From Streptomyces sp. NBC_01237 (lineage in GTDB: Bacteria; Actinomycetota; Actinomycetes; Streptomycetales; Streptomycetaceae), in NCBI RefSeq assembly GCF_035917275.1, contig NZ_CP108509.1:1537526-1601525 (forward strand): a DNA stretch of 64,000 bases. Reading direction: 5' to 3'. Positions within the stretch are counted from its first letter, which is position 1, and each line of letters opens with the position of its first letter. The notes under the pieces were generated by a model. It was not told the DNA's origin. It ran no database searches and worked only from the letters and a program-made list of their open reading frames with translations. Positions 26,204-35,342 of this stretch are shown one piece after another. The position numbers and the translations under genes were made by a program.

Positions 26204-27124
26204 GTGACCCAGACGAGCCCGCCCGGCTGGCATCCAGACCCCGGGTATTCAGGAATCGGCCCCGCCCAGGAACGCTGGTGGGACGGAACCCAGTGGACCG
26301 ACCACCTCCGCGTGCCGCCCGCGGCGGTCCGGCGGCGCCGGACGCGTATCGCCGTCGGCGTGACCGTCGGAGTGGTGGTGCTCGCCGCCATCGGGGGCGG
26401 CGTGTATCTGATCCAGGAGGACAACGGCAGACAGCCGGAGACCGCGGCGAGCTCCCCGTCGTCCGCGCCGTCCGGCACCCCGGGCCGGCCCGGTGCCCCG
26501 GACGGGAACGGTGCCCCGGACGGGAACGGCGAGAACGGCGGCGGGGGCGAGAGCCGGGCGCCCGACGGCCGGCTGCCGCCGGCCGAGGACGGCTACGCCA
26601 CGGATCTGGCCAGTGGCATCAGTCTCCCGGTGCCCAAGGGCTGGACCGGCCGGTCCGGGACCGTCGGTGCCGGGCTGACCACCGGCGACTACGCCTGTCC
26701 CGGCGCCTCGGGCGAGAAGTGCGTGCGCGGTGGTGTGTTCTCGGCTCCTGCCGTCGCGCTGAAGAACGACGCGAAGACGGCGGAGGCCGCGGCCAAGAAG
26801 GACATCGCGGTCAACGCCGAGGAGTCGTACGGCGAGAAGATCTACGAAGGCATCACCTCGCACGAGCAGCTCAAGTCCGAGCCGGTCACGGTAGCCGGTC
26901 AGAAGGGCTACCTGGTGCGCTGGAAGGTCGTGACGAAGAAGGGTGACGACGGGTACGTCGAGTCGCTCGCCTTCCCCTCCCCCACCACGAAGGACATGCT
27001 GGTCGTCGTCCGGTCCGGCTTCGACGTCAGCGCCGAGGCGCCGAAGCTCTCCGTCCTGGACGACATCACCCGGGGCATCAAGGCCGCCTCCGGCACCGGG
27101 GGCGGCACCGGCCAGAGCACGTAG
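26204..27124 (+). CDS. DUF2510 single-span membrane protein
   Basis: A 306-residue protein starting with a DUF2510 motif (SPPGWHPDPGYSGIGPAQERWWDGTQWTDHLR). One membrane helix follows (IAVGVTVGVVVLAAIGGGVYLI), then a Gly/Asn/Pro-rich linker and an extracellular domain of about 180 residues ending near VLDDITRGIKAAS. DUF2510 is a cytoplasmic tryptophan-rich anchor common in actinobacterial membrane proteins of unknown role. I chose the GTG at 26204: a -10-like CATACGGT lies about ten bases upstream and there is no ribosome-binding site, as in leaderless Streptomyces genes. An in-frame ATG at 26168 is possible. Confidence 0.8.
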   Translation: MTQTSPPGWHPDPGYSGIGPAQERWWDGTQWTDHLRVPPAAVRRRRTRIAVGVTVGVVVLAAIGGGVYLIQEDNGRQPETAASSPSSAPSGTPGRPGAPDGNGAPDGNGENGGGGESRAPDGRLPPAEDGYATDLASGISLPVPKGWTGRSGTVGAGLTTGDYACPGASGEKCVRGGVFSAPAVALKNDAKTAEAAAKKDIAVNAEESYGEKIYEGITSHEQLKSEPVTVAGQKGYLVRWKVVTKKGDDGYVESLAFPSPTTKDMLVVVRSGFDVSAEAPKLSVLDDITRGIKAASGTGGGTGQST

Positions 27125-27146
27125 CAGGCACCCGGACACACGCGAA

Positions 27147-27192
27147 CGGCCGAGGGGCCGTGCCGGAGGGTTCCGGCACGGCCCCTCGGCCG
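27147..27192. terminator. Bidirectional terminator, 21-bp perfect stem
   Basis: Arms 27147-27167 and 27172-27192 are perfectly complementary around a GGGT loop. It lies between two convergent genes (DUF2510 protein and phospholipase C) and would end both transcripts. Confidence 0.85.
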
Positions 27193-27241
27193 TCGCGCCG
27201 ACGCCCGGCCGCCGCGTACCGAGGGCCGCCGGACGAACCGG

Positions 27242-29302
27242 TCAGACGGTGGCGGTGGCCGGGTCGCTGACGCCCGCGGCTCCGGTCTCCACATGCCCGG
27301 CGAAGCGGCGCAGGAAGGCGGTGCCCGTGCCGATGACGACGGACACGTCGTACCAGCGCCGGGAGGCGCTCAGGTCGACCGTGTGACGCACCGTGGCCCC
27401 CGGTCCCACCGCGAGCGTCCGCGGCTGTCCGCCGTAGGCGTTGGCGACCGTCAGCCGGGCCTCCGTGGTACCGGGGTTGGTGAGCGTCAGGTCCAGGTTG
27501 CCGGTCGCGGCGTTGTGGCGGGCCGTCACCTCGGGGCCCGCGGTCTTCGCGGGACACCTGAAGGTGCGCAGGAATCCGTTCGGGCCGTGCACCGTGAGGT
27601 CGTGCGTGCCCTTGGAGTAGGCCGAGTTCCAGGTGTCGGAGATCGTCCTGCCCGCCTCGGCCGTGTACGTCCACGGCGCGTCGGTGCGGTTCGCCGAGGT
27701 GACGTAGAACTGCGCCCCCGCCTTCGTACCCGGACTGAAGGTGAGGGCGATGCGGCCGTCGCCGGCCCTGACCTCGGCGTCGACGTACGGCGCGTACGGC
27801 AGCGGCCGGGCGGGGCGTGCGCCCGCTTCCTGCTTGGGCAGGGAACCGACACCGGGCGGCGTGGGCCGGTAGTCGGGGTGCCGGTCGTGGTCCGGCGGCT
27901 CGTAGCCGGACGTGTCGGGCAGGGTGACGGGCGCGGTGTCCGTGGTGCCGAAGTCGAAGGCCGAGGTGAGGTCGCCGCAGATCGCGCGCCGCCACGGTGA
28001 GATGTTCGGCTCACGCACTCCGAAGCGCCGCTCCATGAACCGGAGGATCGAGGTGTGGTCGAAGACCTCGGAGCAGACGTAACCGCCGGTGCTCCAGGGC
28101 GAGACGACGAGCATGGGGACCCGCGGGCCCAGACCGTAGGCGCCCGCGGCGTAGGAGATGCCGCCCTTGTAGAGGTCCGGGGCGACATCGACGGTGGACA
28201 GGCCCTGCGCCGCGGAGGCCGGCGGGTAGGGCGGCACGACGTGGTCGAAGAAGCCGTCGTTCTCGTCGTAGGTGATGAACAGCGCGGTCCGGCTCCACAC
28301 CTCGGGGTTCGACGTCAGCGCGTCCAGCATCTGTGCGATGTACCAGGCGCCGTAGTTCGAGGGGAAGTTGGCGTGCTCGCTAAAGGCTTCTGGAGCGGCG
28401 ACCCAGGAGATCTTCGGGAGCGTCCCGGCCTTCACGTCCGCGGCGAGTTCGTCGAAGTAGCCGTCGCCGCCCTTGACGTTCGTCCCGGTCCGCGCCTTGT
28501 CGTACAGCGGGTCTCCGGGCCGGGCGTTGCGGTACTTGTCGAAGTACAGCAGGGAGTTGTCGCCGTAGTTGCCCCGGTAGGCGTCGTTGATCCAGCCCCA
28601 GTGCCCGGCGGCGTCCAGGCCGTCCCCGGTGTCCTGGTAGATCTTCCAGGAGATCCCGGCCTCCTCCAGGCGTTCGGGGTAGGTGGTCCAGCCGTAGCCC
28701 TTTTCCTCGTTGCCGAGGACGGGACCGCCGCCGGTGCCGTCGTTGCCCGTGTACCCCGTCCACATGTAGTAGCGGTTCGGGTCGGTGGCCCCGATGAACG
28801 AGCAGTGGTACGCGTCGCAGACGGTGAACCTGTCGGCGAGCGCGTAGTGGAAGGGAATGTCCTCACGGGTGAGGTAGGCCATCGTCGTCGGCGTCTTGGC
28901 GGGTATCCACCGGTCGTAGCGGCCGTTGTTGTACGCCTGGTGGCCGCCCGCCCAGTCGTGGTTGAGGCCCTGGAGGAACTGCATCCCGAGGTCGTCGGCC
29001 GTCGGGTGGAACGGCAGGGTCTCCTTCTGCGCGCCGTCCGCCTGGTGCCAGACCGGCTTCCCGCCGGGCAGCGTCACGGGGCGCGGGTCCCCGAATCCGC
29101 GTACTCCCTTCAGCGCGCCGAAGTAGTGGTCGAAGGAACGGTTCTCCTGCATCAGCACGACGATGTGCTCGATGTCCTGGATGGTGCCGGAGGCGCGGTG
29201 TGCGGGGATGGCGGCGGCACGGTCGATGCTGCTCGACAGGGCGGCGAAACCCGCTGTCGCTCCAGCCAGTTGGAGGAAACGGCGCCGATTGATGTCAGAC
29301 AT
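27242..29302 (-). CDS. Secreted phospholipase C, phosphocholine-specific type
   Basis: The 686-residue protein carries a twin-arginine signal (INRRRFLQLAGATAGFAAL, R6-R8) and the phosphoesterase domain opening IVVLMQENRSFDHYFG (residues 48-61), with GATDPNRYYMWTG and LFITYDENDGFFDHVVPP further on. Two copies of the C-terminal DUF756 beta domain of PLC-N/H type enzymes follow, near residues 520-685 (TYTAEAGRTISDTW...GPNGFLRTF). It would be exported by Tat and cleave phospholipid head groups outside the cell. I chose the ATG at 29302 since the longer frame upstream is not signal-like. It converges on the DUF2510 gene. Confidence 0.92.
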   Translation of the reverse strand: MSDINRRRFLQLAGATAGFAALSSSIDRAAAIPAHRASGTIQDIEHIVVLMQENRSFDHYFGALKGVRGFGDPRPVTLPGGKPVWHQADGAQKETLPFHPTADDLGMQFLQGLNHDWAGGHQAYNNGRYDRWIPAKTPTTMAYLTREDIPFHYALADRFTVCDAYHCSFIGATDPNRYYMWTGYTGNDGTGGGPVLGNEEKGYGWTTYPERLEEAGISWKIYQDTGDGLDAAGHWGWINDAYRGNYGDNSLLYFDKYRNARPGDPLYDKARTGTNVKGGDGYFDELAADVKAGTLPKISWVAAPEAFSEHANFPSNYGAWYIAQMLDALTSNPEVWSRTALFITYDENDGFFDHVVPPYPPASAAQGLSTVDVAPDLYKGGISYAAGAYGLGPRVPMLVVSPWSTGGYVCSEVFDHTSILRFMERRFGVREPNISPWRRAICGDLTSAFDFGTTDTAPVTLPDTSGYEPPDHDRHPDYRPTPPGVGSLPKQEAGARPARPLPYAPYVDAEVRAGDGRIALTFSPGTKAGAQFYVTSANRTDAPWTYTAEAGRTISDTWNSAYSKGTHDLTVHGPNGFLRTFRCPAKTAGPEVTARHNAATGNLDLTLTNPGTTEARLTVANAYGGQPRTLAVGPGATVRHTVDLSASRRWYDVSVVIGTGTAFLRRFAGHVETGAAGVSDPATATV

Positions 29303-29393
29303 GAGTGTGGGGCCTCTTGGGGTGAGGAAACAGAAGCGAACGGAATGTTCCAAGAGGACCGAGCGGAAGGGAAGAGGCAGCGACGGCACTGTG

Positions 29394-29427
29394 AACGGCG
29401 GCCGTACACACGACGGCCGTACACACC
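29394..29427. repeat. Two copies of a 14-bp direct repeat
   Basis: ACGGCCGTACACAC occurs at about 29413-29426; the copy just before it (about 29399-29410) lacks the first bases but keeps GGCCGTACACAC. It lies upstream of the phospholipase C start, next to the longer repeat at 29441. Confidence 0.5.
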
Positions 29428-29440
29428 GCCGGAAAGCCAC

Positions 29441-29541
29441 CGCCGGGACAGGTCCGGGGAGCGGCCCGTGACCGCCCGGGACAGGTCCGGGGAGCGGCCT
29501 GTGACCGCCGGGACAGGTCCGGGGGGGGCGGCCGGTGACCG
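29441..29541. repeat. Tandem repeat, three copies of a 33-34 bp unit
   Basis: Three near-identical units (29441-29474, 29475-29507, 29508-29541) share GGGACAGGTCCGGGG then GCGGCC.GTGACCG. They lie between the start of the phospholipase C gene and the stop of the sacsin-like gene. The unit contains short self-complementary stretches (GGACAGGTCC), so it could fold as a terminator or be a protein-binding site. Confidence 0.7.
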
Positions 29542-29565
29542 CCCCTCCCCGGTCCTGTCATCCCT

Positions 29566-32500
29566 TCAGTCCGCCCGCTCGAAGGGGATGGAGAAGCTCC
29601 GGCACCCCCGCACGCCGGTGAGCGTCACATTCGCGCTGGGGTGGGCGGCAAGCTCGCGCAACGGATCGAGGATGATCCGTACGGTGGCACGCTCGCCCGC
29701 CCCGTCCTCCAGGCCCGACACCACCACGAGGAAGAAGTCCTTCTCGGTGGCGGCCCGTTCGTACTCGTGGGGCGTCACCGAGAGGGAGTCCGGCTCCCTG
29801 CGCAGGAAGGACTTCACCTCGTAGAAGCGGCTCAGCTCGTCGGCCGCGTCGGCGCCCAGACCCCGCTGCGCCCGCAGGTCCCGCAAGTCCTCGTCGTCCC
29901 GCGCCAGAGCCAGGCGCACCAGGTCCAGGGCGACGGCCTCCTGGTCCAGCGCGCTGAACGCCTTCAGCGTGCTCCGTTGCTGCGGAACAGCCGGTTCCGC
30001 CCGTGGCCCGGACAGGGTGGGCCGGGCCGGGCCGCTCCCGGTGGCCCCGGCGGCGGCCCGGCCGCTCCGGCCGGTGATCACCGCCCGGTCCAGTACGGGG
30101 CGCAGCAGCCCGGGGTCGACGAGGCGACGCGGTGGGACGGCCGCTGAGGAGACCCCCGACGGTGCTCCGGGCTGCTTCACGGCCGGCGGCTTCGGCTTCG
30201 CGGTACGGGCTCTGCCGGCCGAGGCGTGCCGTGCGTTCGTCTCCTGGTGGAACTCGGCCAGCCGCTGCGCGTGTTCGGCGTCCGCGGCCGCCCGGCGCTC
30301 CTCGATACGGTCCTCCGCCCTGACGATCTCCGTGGCGATCGGTCCGGAGTCGGCACGCTCCCATGCCGCGCTCCACGCGTGGGCGACCTCTCGCCGCCTG
30401 GCGCGGAACCGGGCCGCGAGCGCCCGGCCCACGCCGCCGGACCGGGCCAGGATCCGGTCGTCGCGGGCGTAGAGAGTCCCCCGGTCCCAGTCGATCGCGG
30501 TCTGGACCGGAACGCGGAGCGGACCGGGCGGGTCGGGCTGCCCCGGCAGTACCACCGTGCACGCGAGTGCGGGCTCGATGTGGACGACCAGGCCGGTCAG
30601 TTCGTCCCAGGATCCCTGGAGTTCCCGGGCCGTGGCGGGATCGCTGCGCTGGAGGTCCTCGCGGAGGTGCGCGACGGCCGACGAGAGCCGGGCCGTCGCG
30701 TGAGCGTCGGGGTCGGGCGGTCCGGGGGCGTACGGCACGATCGCGTCGCCGCCGACGACGGTGATGCCCAGATGTGGCAGGAGGTCCCGGAACTGTTCGA
30801 GTTCCGCGCCGGGGCACCATACGGGCGGTGCCTGCGCGGCCGTCAGCGCGGCGGCGAGCCCGGCCTCCTCCACGGCGTACACGGGACGGCGGCCGGTCCA
30901 CCCGTGGCTCGTCCAGAGCGGCAGGCGGCCGAGCCGCTTCCCTCGCAGCTTCTCGGGCTCCCCGGCCGCCAGCTCCTGGAGGAACTGCAGGCTCTGCAGC
31001 AGCACGGCCTGGGCCGCCGCGTCCGGCTCCGTCCGCCGCCCGCCCGGTTTCGCGGGTACGAGCCGCCGGATGACGGCGATCGCGTCATCGGCACCGGGCC
31101 GGGGCACCCCCACCGCCTCCCACAGGGCGTCTCCGCCGTCGAAGGCGGGCGCGAAGTCGCGCAGTTCGCCGAACAACGGCTTGCCCCGCAGACAGGCGCC
31201 GGGGGTGCGCCAGCCCGACTCGGTCAGGACCAGTCCGTCGCTCTCGGCGAAGGCCCGTGCGATGTCGGCACGCGATACGTCGGCGGCCGGTCCGCCCGCC
31301 GCTCCGGTGGCGGACGGGCCACGTGGCGGGCCCGTCCGCACCGCCAGGGCCCGGTACAGGAGCAGCGCCGCGGCATGGTCGTGGTCCCCGCCCGCCCGTT
31401 GCGACCTGCGCTGCCGGCGCAACCGCTCAAGGATGTCGGCCGCGGTCGGTTCGCCCCCGACGGCAAGGGCCCGCAGGACCTCCCCGCGGCGTCCGGCGGC
31501 CGCCTGGATGTCCCGGTGCAGGAGCCCGTCCGCGTCGGTGCCGTAGACCGCCGCCGTCGCCTCGGTACGTCTGCGCAGGGCCGAGGGCGCCGTGGCGGTC
31601 CCGCTCTCGCTGTCCAGCCAGGGGGTTTCCCGCAGTGTCCACAGCCAGAAGCCCGGAATCCGGGCCTTCACGTCCCAGACGTAGTAGTCGTGCGCGGCCT
31701 CGACCGATTCGTGGTCGGAGAAGCTGCTGTTCCAGGCCCTGCCGAGGACGTGGAGCAGCGCGACCGCCCGCTTTCTGCGCGCCGGTCCGTCCGGCTCCGC
31801 GGCGATGGAGCGCACCACGGCGTCGAGGTTGGGGCTCTCGTGGTCGTCGAGTGTGTACGTGGCGCCGAGATGGCTCATCCGACGCGTACGGCTCTTGGGC
31901 GAACCCGGCGCGAGGGTGTGCACCCCCTGGCGCTGGAGCCGTTCCCTCCGGTGCCGGTGAGCCCGGACACCGGGCGCCGTCCGGGCTCCGAGCAGCCTGA
32001 GGAAGTTCAGCGGACTCATGCCGGAGCCACCGGACCGCAGTACGTCGTGGTAGCGCGGCCGGAGCCAGGCCAGGCCCGGTGTGGTGCCCGCCGCGTGGGC
32101 GAAGCTCTCGTCGCGGTCGGCGCTGTCGATGCCCGGCGGGAGGTATGCCCCGGCCGGGGTCGCCTGTACGTCGTGCCGCTTGCCTTCGGCATCGTGGTGC
32201 CGGGCCCCGAGCGTGATGATCCGGCCGATGTCGCCGCCGAGCAGGGGGCGGTCGCGCTCCGGTACCTGGACGAAGGCGTCCTTGAGGAGGCGCAGTTGCT
32301 CGTCGGTGAGGGGGAGAGCCGCGCCGCCGCCCCGTCGTCCGTAGGTCGCCAGGCGTCGGATCACGGTGACCTGGTCGCCGTCGGTCAGCAGCGCGTTCTG
32401 GGCGCGCAGCCACTCACGCACCCGGGTCGCGGCCGGCGTGCCGGCGAGGAAGGCGGGGTGCAGGGCGTGGGCGAATCCGAGGCTCTCGGCCAGACCGCCG

Positions 32501-34122
32501 CGCCGGTCGGCGAACATGCGCAGGTCCGACGGTCCCGGTGGCGGGCGTCGGGTCCCGGCGTCGTCCTCCACCCACGCGAAGTCGCACAGCCGGTAGGTCA
32601 GTCCACCGGTGGCGGCACCGACGGCGGCCAGTTCGATGACCGCGTCCAACGGCCGCTCCGGGTCGCCGAGCAGCGCCATCGCCTCCCGTACCCCGACGTC
32701 CACGGGCTCGGCGCCGCCGTGGTCCGCCCAGTCGCCCAGGATGTCCCGGTACCGCGCCTCCGGGTCCCGCGCCGCGTGCGGCAGGGCCGGGCACTGTGCC
32801 ACCTGCTCGATGTCGGCCTCGGTCAGCACGCGGCCGAGTTCGGGGGCCTCCACGGCCAGGTCAGCCAGTTTCAGCGGCCCGTGGCCGGGGACGTCGATGC
32901 GCAGCCGTACGGAGACCTGCTCGCGCGAGCGCCGGAGAACGGTGCTCTCCAGCCGGCCGACGACACCGTCGTGGACCTTCACCTCCTGCGGCAGCGGCAG
33001 CATGCGCCAGGACGCGGCCGGGCCGTGGCGGAACCGTTCCACGAGGGCGGCCGCCCAGAGGTCGGCCACGCCCCGCACGAGCGCGTCGTTCCACTCGGTC
33101 TCGCGCAGGTCCTGCCGGCTGGGGGCGGGATCGAACGGGGCGTGCACACGAAGGGGCAGCCCCAACGGGGTGACGGGGAGCCGGACATGGACGTGTCCGG
33201 TGCCGGTACGGGCCTTGCCCAGCGGCAGGGCGACCGCGAGGGGCGTCGTGTCCCCGGCGGCCTTCGACTCGGGCTCGACGTCCGGCGGGGTCGTCACGGC
33301 CGTGGCGCAGACCTGCCAGCGGAGCCCGTCCGGATCGCGGACCTCCGAGACCTCCACGCGCACCGCCTCGCCGGCGATGTCGGCGGTGAAGGCGCCGCCG
33401 TCCCGCCGGTGAAGGGCGAGACGCTGCCGTACCCGGCCCCTGACGTCGAGATGGACCACGTCGGCGACCCGGCGGAGGAAGAGCAGCGCCTCGTTTCCCC
33501 AGGCGCTCAGCCAGGCGTCCACATCGGCGGCCGTCAGACGCGCGTCGGTGAGCGGAACACGGAACACGGTCCATCCCTCGCCCCCGACGTGGGGCGGGAA
33601 GGTACGCGCCGGTGCCAGTCCCACACCCGACTCGGCGATCCGCAGCCGGTAGTGGCCGCTGTGCACCTCGATCGACGGCGAGAAGGTGAACAGCGTCATC
33701 AGGCCGATCCCGAACCGCCCGGTCGCTTCGGCGTCCTGCGCCTTGCTGGTCACCCAGGGCATCGAGAGCGGGATGACGTCGGTGAGCCGGACCGGCCTGC
33801 CGTTGTGGGCGATCAGGAGCGTCCGTTCCCGTACCAGGAGCCGGACTTCGGAGGCACCGAGGTCCTCCGCGTTCTGTACGACCTCCGACAGCCCCTGGAG
33901 GCGGTCGGTCGACATCCTCTTGGCACCCCGCCGGGCGCCGGTCACCGAGTCCTGCATGACTCCGGCTTCGGCGGCGAGTCGCGCGAACGTCTCGACGGCC
34001 GCGCAGACGGCCCCGGGCCCCCGCGGCTCGGGCACCGCCCGCCCCGCCGGTACCTTCTTCCGGAACAGCCGCTCGGCCCACTGGGCGGCCCGCACTTCCT
34101 CCGCCGTCCCCCGCACCACCAT
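29566..34122 (-). CDS. Giant sacsin-like GHKL ATPase with C-terminal DUF3883 domain
   Basis: The protein is 1518 residues from the chosen ATG. The N-terminal GHKL ATPase fold is visible: the N-box EVVQNAEDLGA (about 80-90), IAHNGRP (about 104-110) and the lid GRFGIGLMTLF (135-145). This order and spacing resemble the sacsin N-terminal domain. A middle section of over 1000 residues shows no motif I know. At 1433-1470, FYEVKSFLRRE...VTPHEYERAATEKDFFLVVV matches DUF3883, a PD-(D/E)XK-like nuclease fold (E1435-x-K1437). Proteins joining these two ends are found in defence-type loci. The ATG at 34122 follows GGGGA; a GTG at 34188 is an alternative. It stands alone between repeats and an ABC operon. 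Confidence 0.82.
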   Translation of the reverse strand: MVVRGTAEEVRAAQWAERLFRKKVPAGRAVPEPRGPGAVCAAVETFARLAAEAGVMQDSVTGARRGAKRMSTDRLQGLSEVVQNAEDLGASEVRLLVRERTLLIAHNGRPVRLTDVIPLSMPWVTSKAQDAEATGRFGIGLMTLFTFSPSIEVHSGHYRLRIAESGVGLAPARTFPPHVGGEGWTVFRVPLTDARLTAADVDAWLSAWGNEALLFLRRVADVVHLDVRGRVRQRLALHRRDGGAFTADIAGEAVRVEVSEVRDPDGLRWQVCATAVTTPPDVEPESKAAGDTTPLAVALPLGKARTGTGHVHVRLPVTPLGLPLRVHAPFDPAPSRQDLRETEWNDALVRGVADLWAAALVERFRHGPAASWRMLPLPQEVKVHDGVVGRLESTVLRRSREQVSVRLRIDVPGHGPLKLADLAVEAPELGRVLTEADIEQVAQCPALPHAARDPEARYRDILGDWADHGGAEPVDVGVREAMALLGDPERPLDAVIELAAVGAATGGLTYRLCDFAWVEDDAGTRRPPPGPSDLRMFADRRGGLAESLGFAHALHPAFLAGTPAATRVREWLRAQNALLTDGDQVTVIRRLATYGRRGGGAALPLTDEQLRLLKDAFVQVPERDRPLLGGDIGRIITLGARHHDAEGKRHDVQATPAGAYLPPGIDSADRDESFAHAAGTTPGLAWLRPRYHDVLRSGGSGMSPLNFLRLLGARTAPGVRAHRHRRERLQRQGVHTLAPGSPKSRTRRMSHLGATYTLDDHESPNLDAVVRSIAAEPDGPARRKRAVALLHVLGRAWNSSFSDHESVEAAHDYYVWDVKARIPGFWLWTLRETPWLDSESGTATAPSALRRRTEATAAVYGTDADGLLHRDIQAAAGRRGEVLRALAVGGEPTAADILERLRRQRRSQRAGGDHDHAAALLLYRALAVRTGPPRGPSATGAAGGPAADVSRADIARAFAESDGLVLTESGWRTPGACLRGKPLFGELRDFAPAFDGGDALWEAVGVPRPGADDAIAVIRRLVPAKPGGRRTEPDAAAQAVLLQSLQFLQELAAGEPEKLRGKRLGRLPLWTSHGWTGRRPVYAVEEAGLAAALTAAQAPPVWCPGAELEQFRDLLPHLGITVVGGDAIVPYAPGPPDPDAHATARLSSAVAHLREDLQRSDPATARELQGSWDELTGLVVHIEPALACTVVLPGQPDPPGPLRVPVQTAIDWDRGTLYARDDRILARSGGVGRALAARFRARRREVAHAWSAAWERADSGPIATEIVRAEDRIEERRAAADAEHAQRLAEFHQETNARHASAGRARTAKPKPPAVKQPGAPSGVSSAAVPPRRLVDPGLLRPVLDRAVITGRSGRAAAGATGSGPARPTLSGPRAEPAVPQQRSTLKAFSALDQEAVALDLVRLALARDDEDLRDLRAQRGLGADAADELSRFYEVKSFLRREPDSLSVTPHEYERAATEKDFFLVVVSGLEDGAGERATVRIILDPLRELAAHPSANVTLTGVRGCRSFSIPFERAD

Positions 34123-34392
34123 GCTCGTCCCCACTCGTGTTCTTCCGATGCTCCGGTGCTCTCCCGCGGCCGGGCCCTCACCTTTCACGCGCCCGAACAG
34201 CCCGACCCGGACAGCCCCGACCGGAGCCGCCCGACCCGAACGGCCCGGTCCGAACTGCCTGAAAGGTACTCAGCAGCCGCATCCTGTACAGAGATACGCG
34301 CCCGGGGCAAAGGCCGCACCAGCGGGAGCTGCGATCACGTAGCATGCGCGGCTCGCCCACAGGCTCCCGGCGAAGGAGCGGAGGTACCGCCG

Positions 34393-34470
34393 ATGATCAC
34401 GGCATCCGTACGGTGCGCGCTCTCCCTCGGCGCGCGGAGCGCCTTCCTCTTCGCTCCGCCCACCGGCTGA
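34393..34470 (+). CDS. Possible small ORF, 25 residues
   Basis: ATG-started frame MITASVRCALSLGARSAFLF... of 25 codons with a strong AAGGAGCGGAGG nine bases upstream. A hairpin overlaps its stop codon and could end its transcript. It contains one cysteine and a hydrophobic end, so it could be a leader or a small membrane peptide. Downstream genes run the other way, so it regulates nothing obvious in cis. Support is the ribosome-binding site only. Confidence 0.35.
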   Translation: MITASVRCALSLGARSAFLFAPPTG

Positions 34471-34493
34471 CCCTCCACCGATGCGCCGGTGGG
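34459..34493. terminator. Hairpin between the small ORF and the ABC permease gene
   Basis: CCCACCGGC (34459-34467) and GCCGGTGGG (34485-34493) pair as a 9-bp stem with a 17-base loop. It starts four bases after the permease stop codon as read on the minus strand and could terminate in both directions. Confidence 0.5.
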
Positions 34494-34496
34494 CCC

Positions 34497-35342
34497 TCAG
34501 CGGGCCAGCCGGCCCATCAGCGCCGAGGCGGAGACGATGCCCACGAGCGCCGCGGAACAGAGCACTCCGAGATCCAGGGGCAGGTGGGCCGGGGTGCCGA
34601 TCAGCAGGCCGCGCAGGGCGTCCACCTCGTAGCTCAGCGGATTGGCCCGGCTCAGCACTTGGAGCCGGCTCGGCATCAGGGCCACCGGATAGAGCGCGTT
34701 GGAGGCGAAGAACAGCGGCATGGTGATCGCCTGGCCGATACCCATCAGCCGGTCCCGGGTGAGCACGATGCCGGCGATCGTCATCGACAGACAGGCGAAG
34801 AAGGCCGATCCCAGGACCACCACCAGCGCCACCCCCGCCAGACGCAGTGGATTCCAGGTGAGTCCGACCCCCAGTACCGCGGCGATGAGGATCACCACCA
34901 CGGCCTGGATCAGCGCCTTCACACCGGCGGCGAACGCCTTGCCGGTGACGAGCGCGCACCGCGGGGTCGGGGTGACCAACAGCTTGTTCAGCACGCCCGC
35001 GTCGCGCTCCCAGATGATCTGGATGCCGTAGAAGATGGCGATGAACATCGCGGACTGGGCGATGATCCCCGGGGCGAGGAAGTCGAGGTAGGGCACGTGT
35101 CCCGTGGGTATCGCGCCGATCCGGGTGAAGGTCTCGCCGAAGATCAGCAGCCAGAGGGCCGGCTGGATCGCCCTGGTGTACAGCTCGGTCCGGTCGTGGC
35201 GCAGCTTCTGGAGCTCCACCGCGCACATCGCGGCCACCCGCGAGGGCAGCACGGACCAGCCGGTGCTCACCCGGGAGGGCTCGATGGGCAGCGGGCCGGG
35301 TTCAGCCGAGGCGGGACGCCGTACGGCGTGTGCTGCGCACAT
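34497..35342 (-). CDS. ABC-2 type transporter permease (DrrB-like)
   Basis: A 281-residue protein with six hydrophobic segments and the ABC-2 pattern: KLRHDRTELYTRAIQPALWLLIFGETF, GIIAQSAMFIAIFYGIQIIWERDAGVLNKLLVTPTPR and NPLSYEVDALRGLLIG. It is the membrane part of a drug or metabolite exporter with the ATPase encoded upstream. Its start overlaps the ATPase gene by 41 bases; ATG at 35342 (or GTG at 35345) follows GGAGG. It is the last gene of the marR-ATPase-permease operon. Confidence 0.87.
   Translation of the reverse strand: MCAAHAVRRPASAEPGPLPIEPSRVSTGWSVLPSRVAAMCAVELQKLRHDRTELYTRAIQPALWLLIFGETFTRIGAIPTGHVPYLDFLAPGIIAQSAMFIAIFYGIQIIWERDAGVLNKLLVTPTPRCALVTGKAFAAGVKALIQAVVVILIAAVLGVGLTWNPLRLAGVALVVVLGSAFFACLSMTIAGIVLTRDRLMGIGQAITMPLFFASNALYPVALMPSRLQVLSRANPLSYEVDALRGLLIGTPAHLPLDLGVLCSAALVGIVSASALMGRLAR

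Larger units (their letters stand above)
34123..34496. other. Intergenic region with a possible small gene and terminator
   Basis: The 374 bases hold the promoter of the sacsin-like gene (minus strand), a possible 25-codon gene on the plus strand (34393-34470) and a hairpin next to the ABC permease 3' end. TAGCAT at about 34339 could be the -10 of a plus-strand transcript. Apart from these I see nothing. Confidence 0.5.

Noticed and set aside
28800..28830. PHO box (GTTCACC) near the phospholipase gene
   Set aside because: A single GGTTCACC lies inside the coding region and no pair of 11-bp units is found upstream of the start.
29397..29541. CRISPR array
   Set aside because: Repeat units are contiguous without unique spacers, so this is a tandem repeat.
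30226..34470. 1414-codon plus-strand frame opposite the sacsin-like gene
   Set aside because: Antisense of a gene with clear ATPase and DUF3883 motifs; composition is Arg/Gly/Pro-rich and motif-free.
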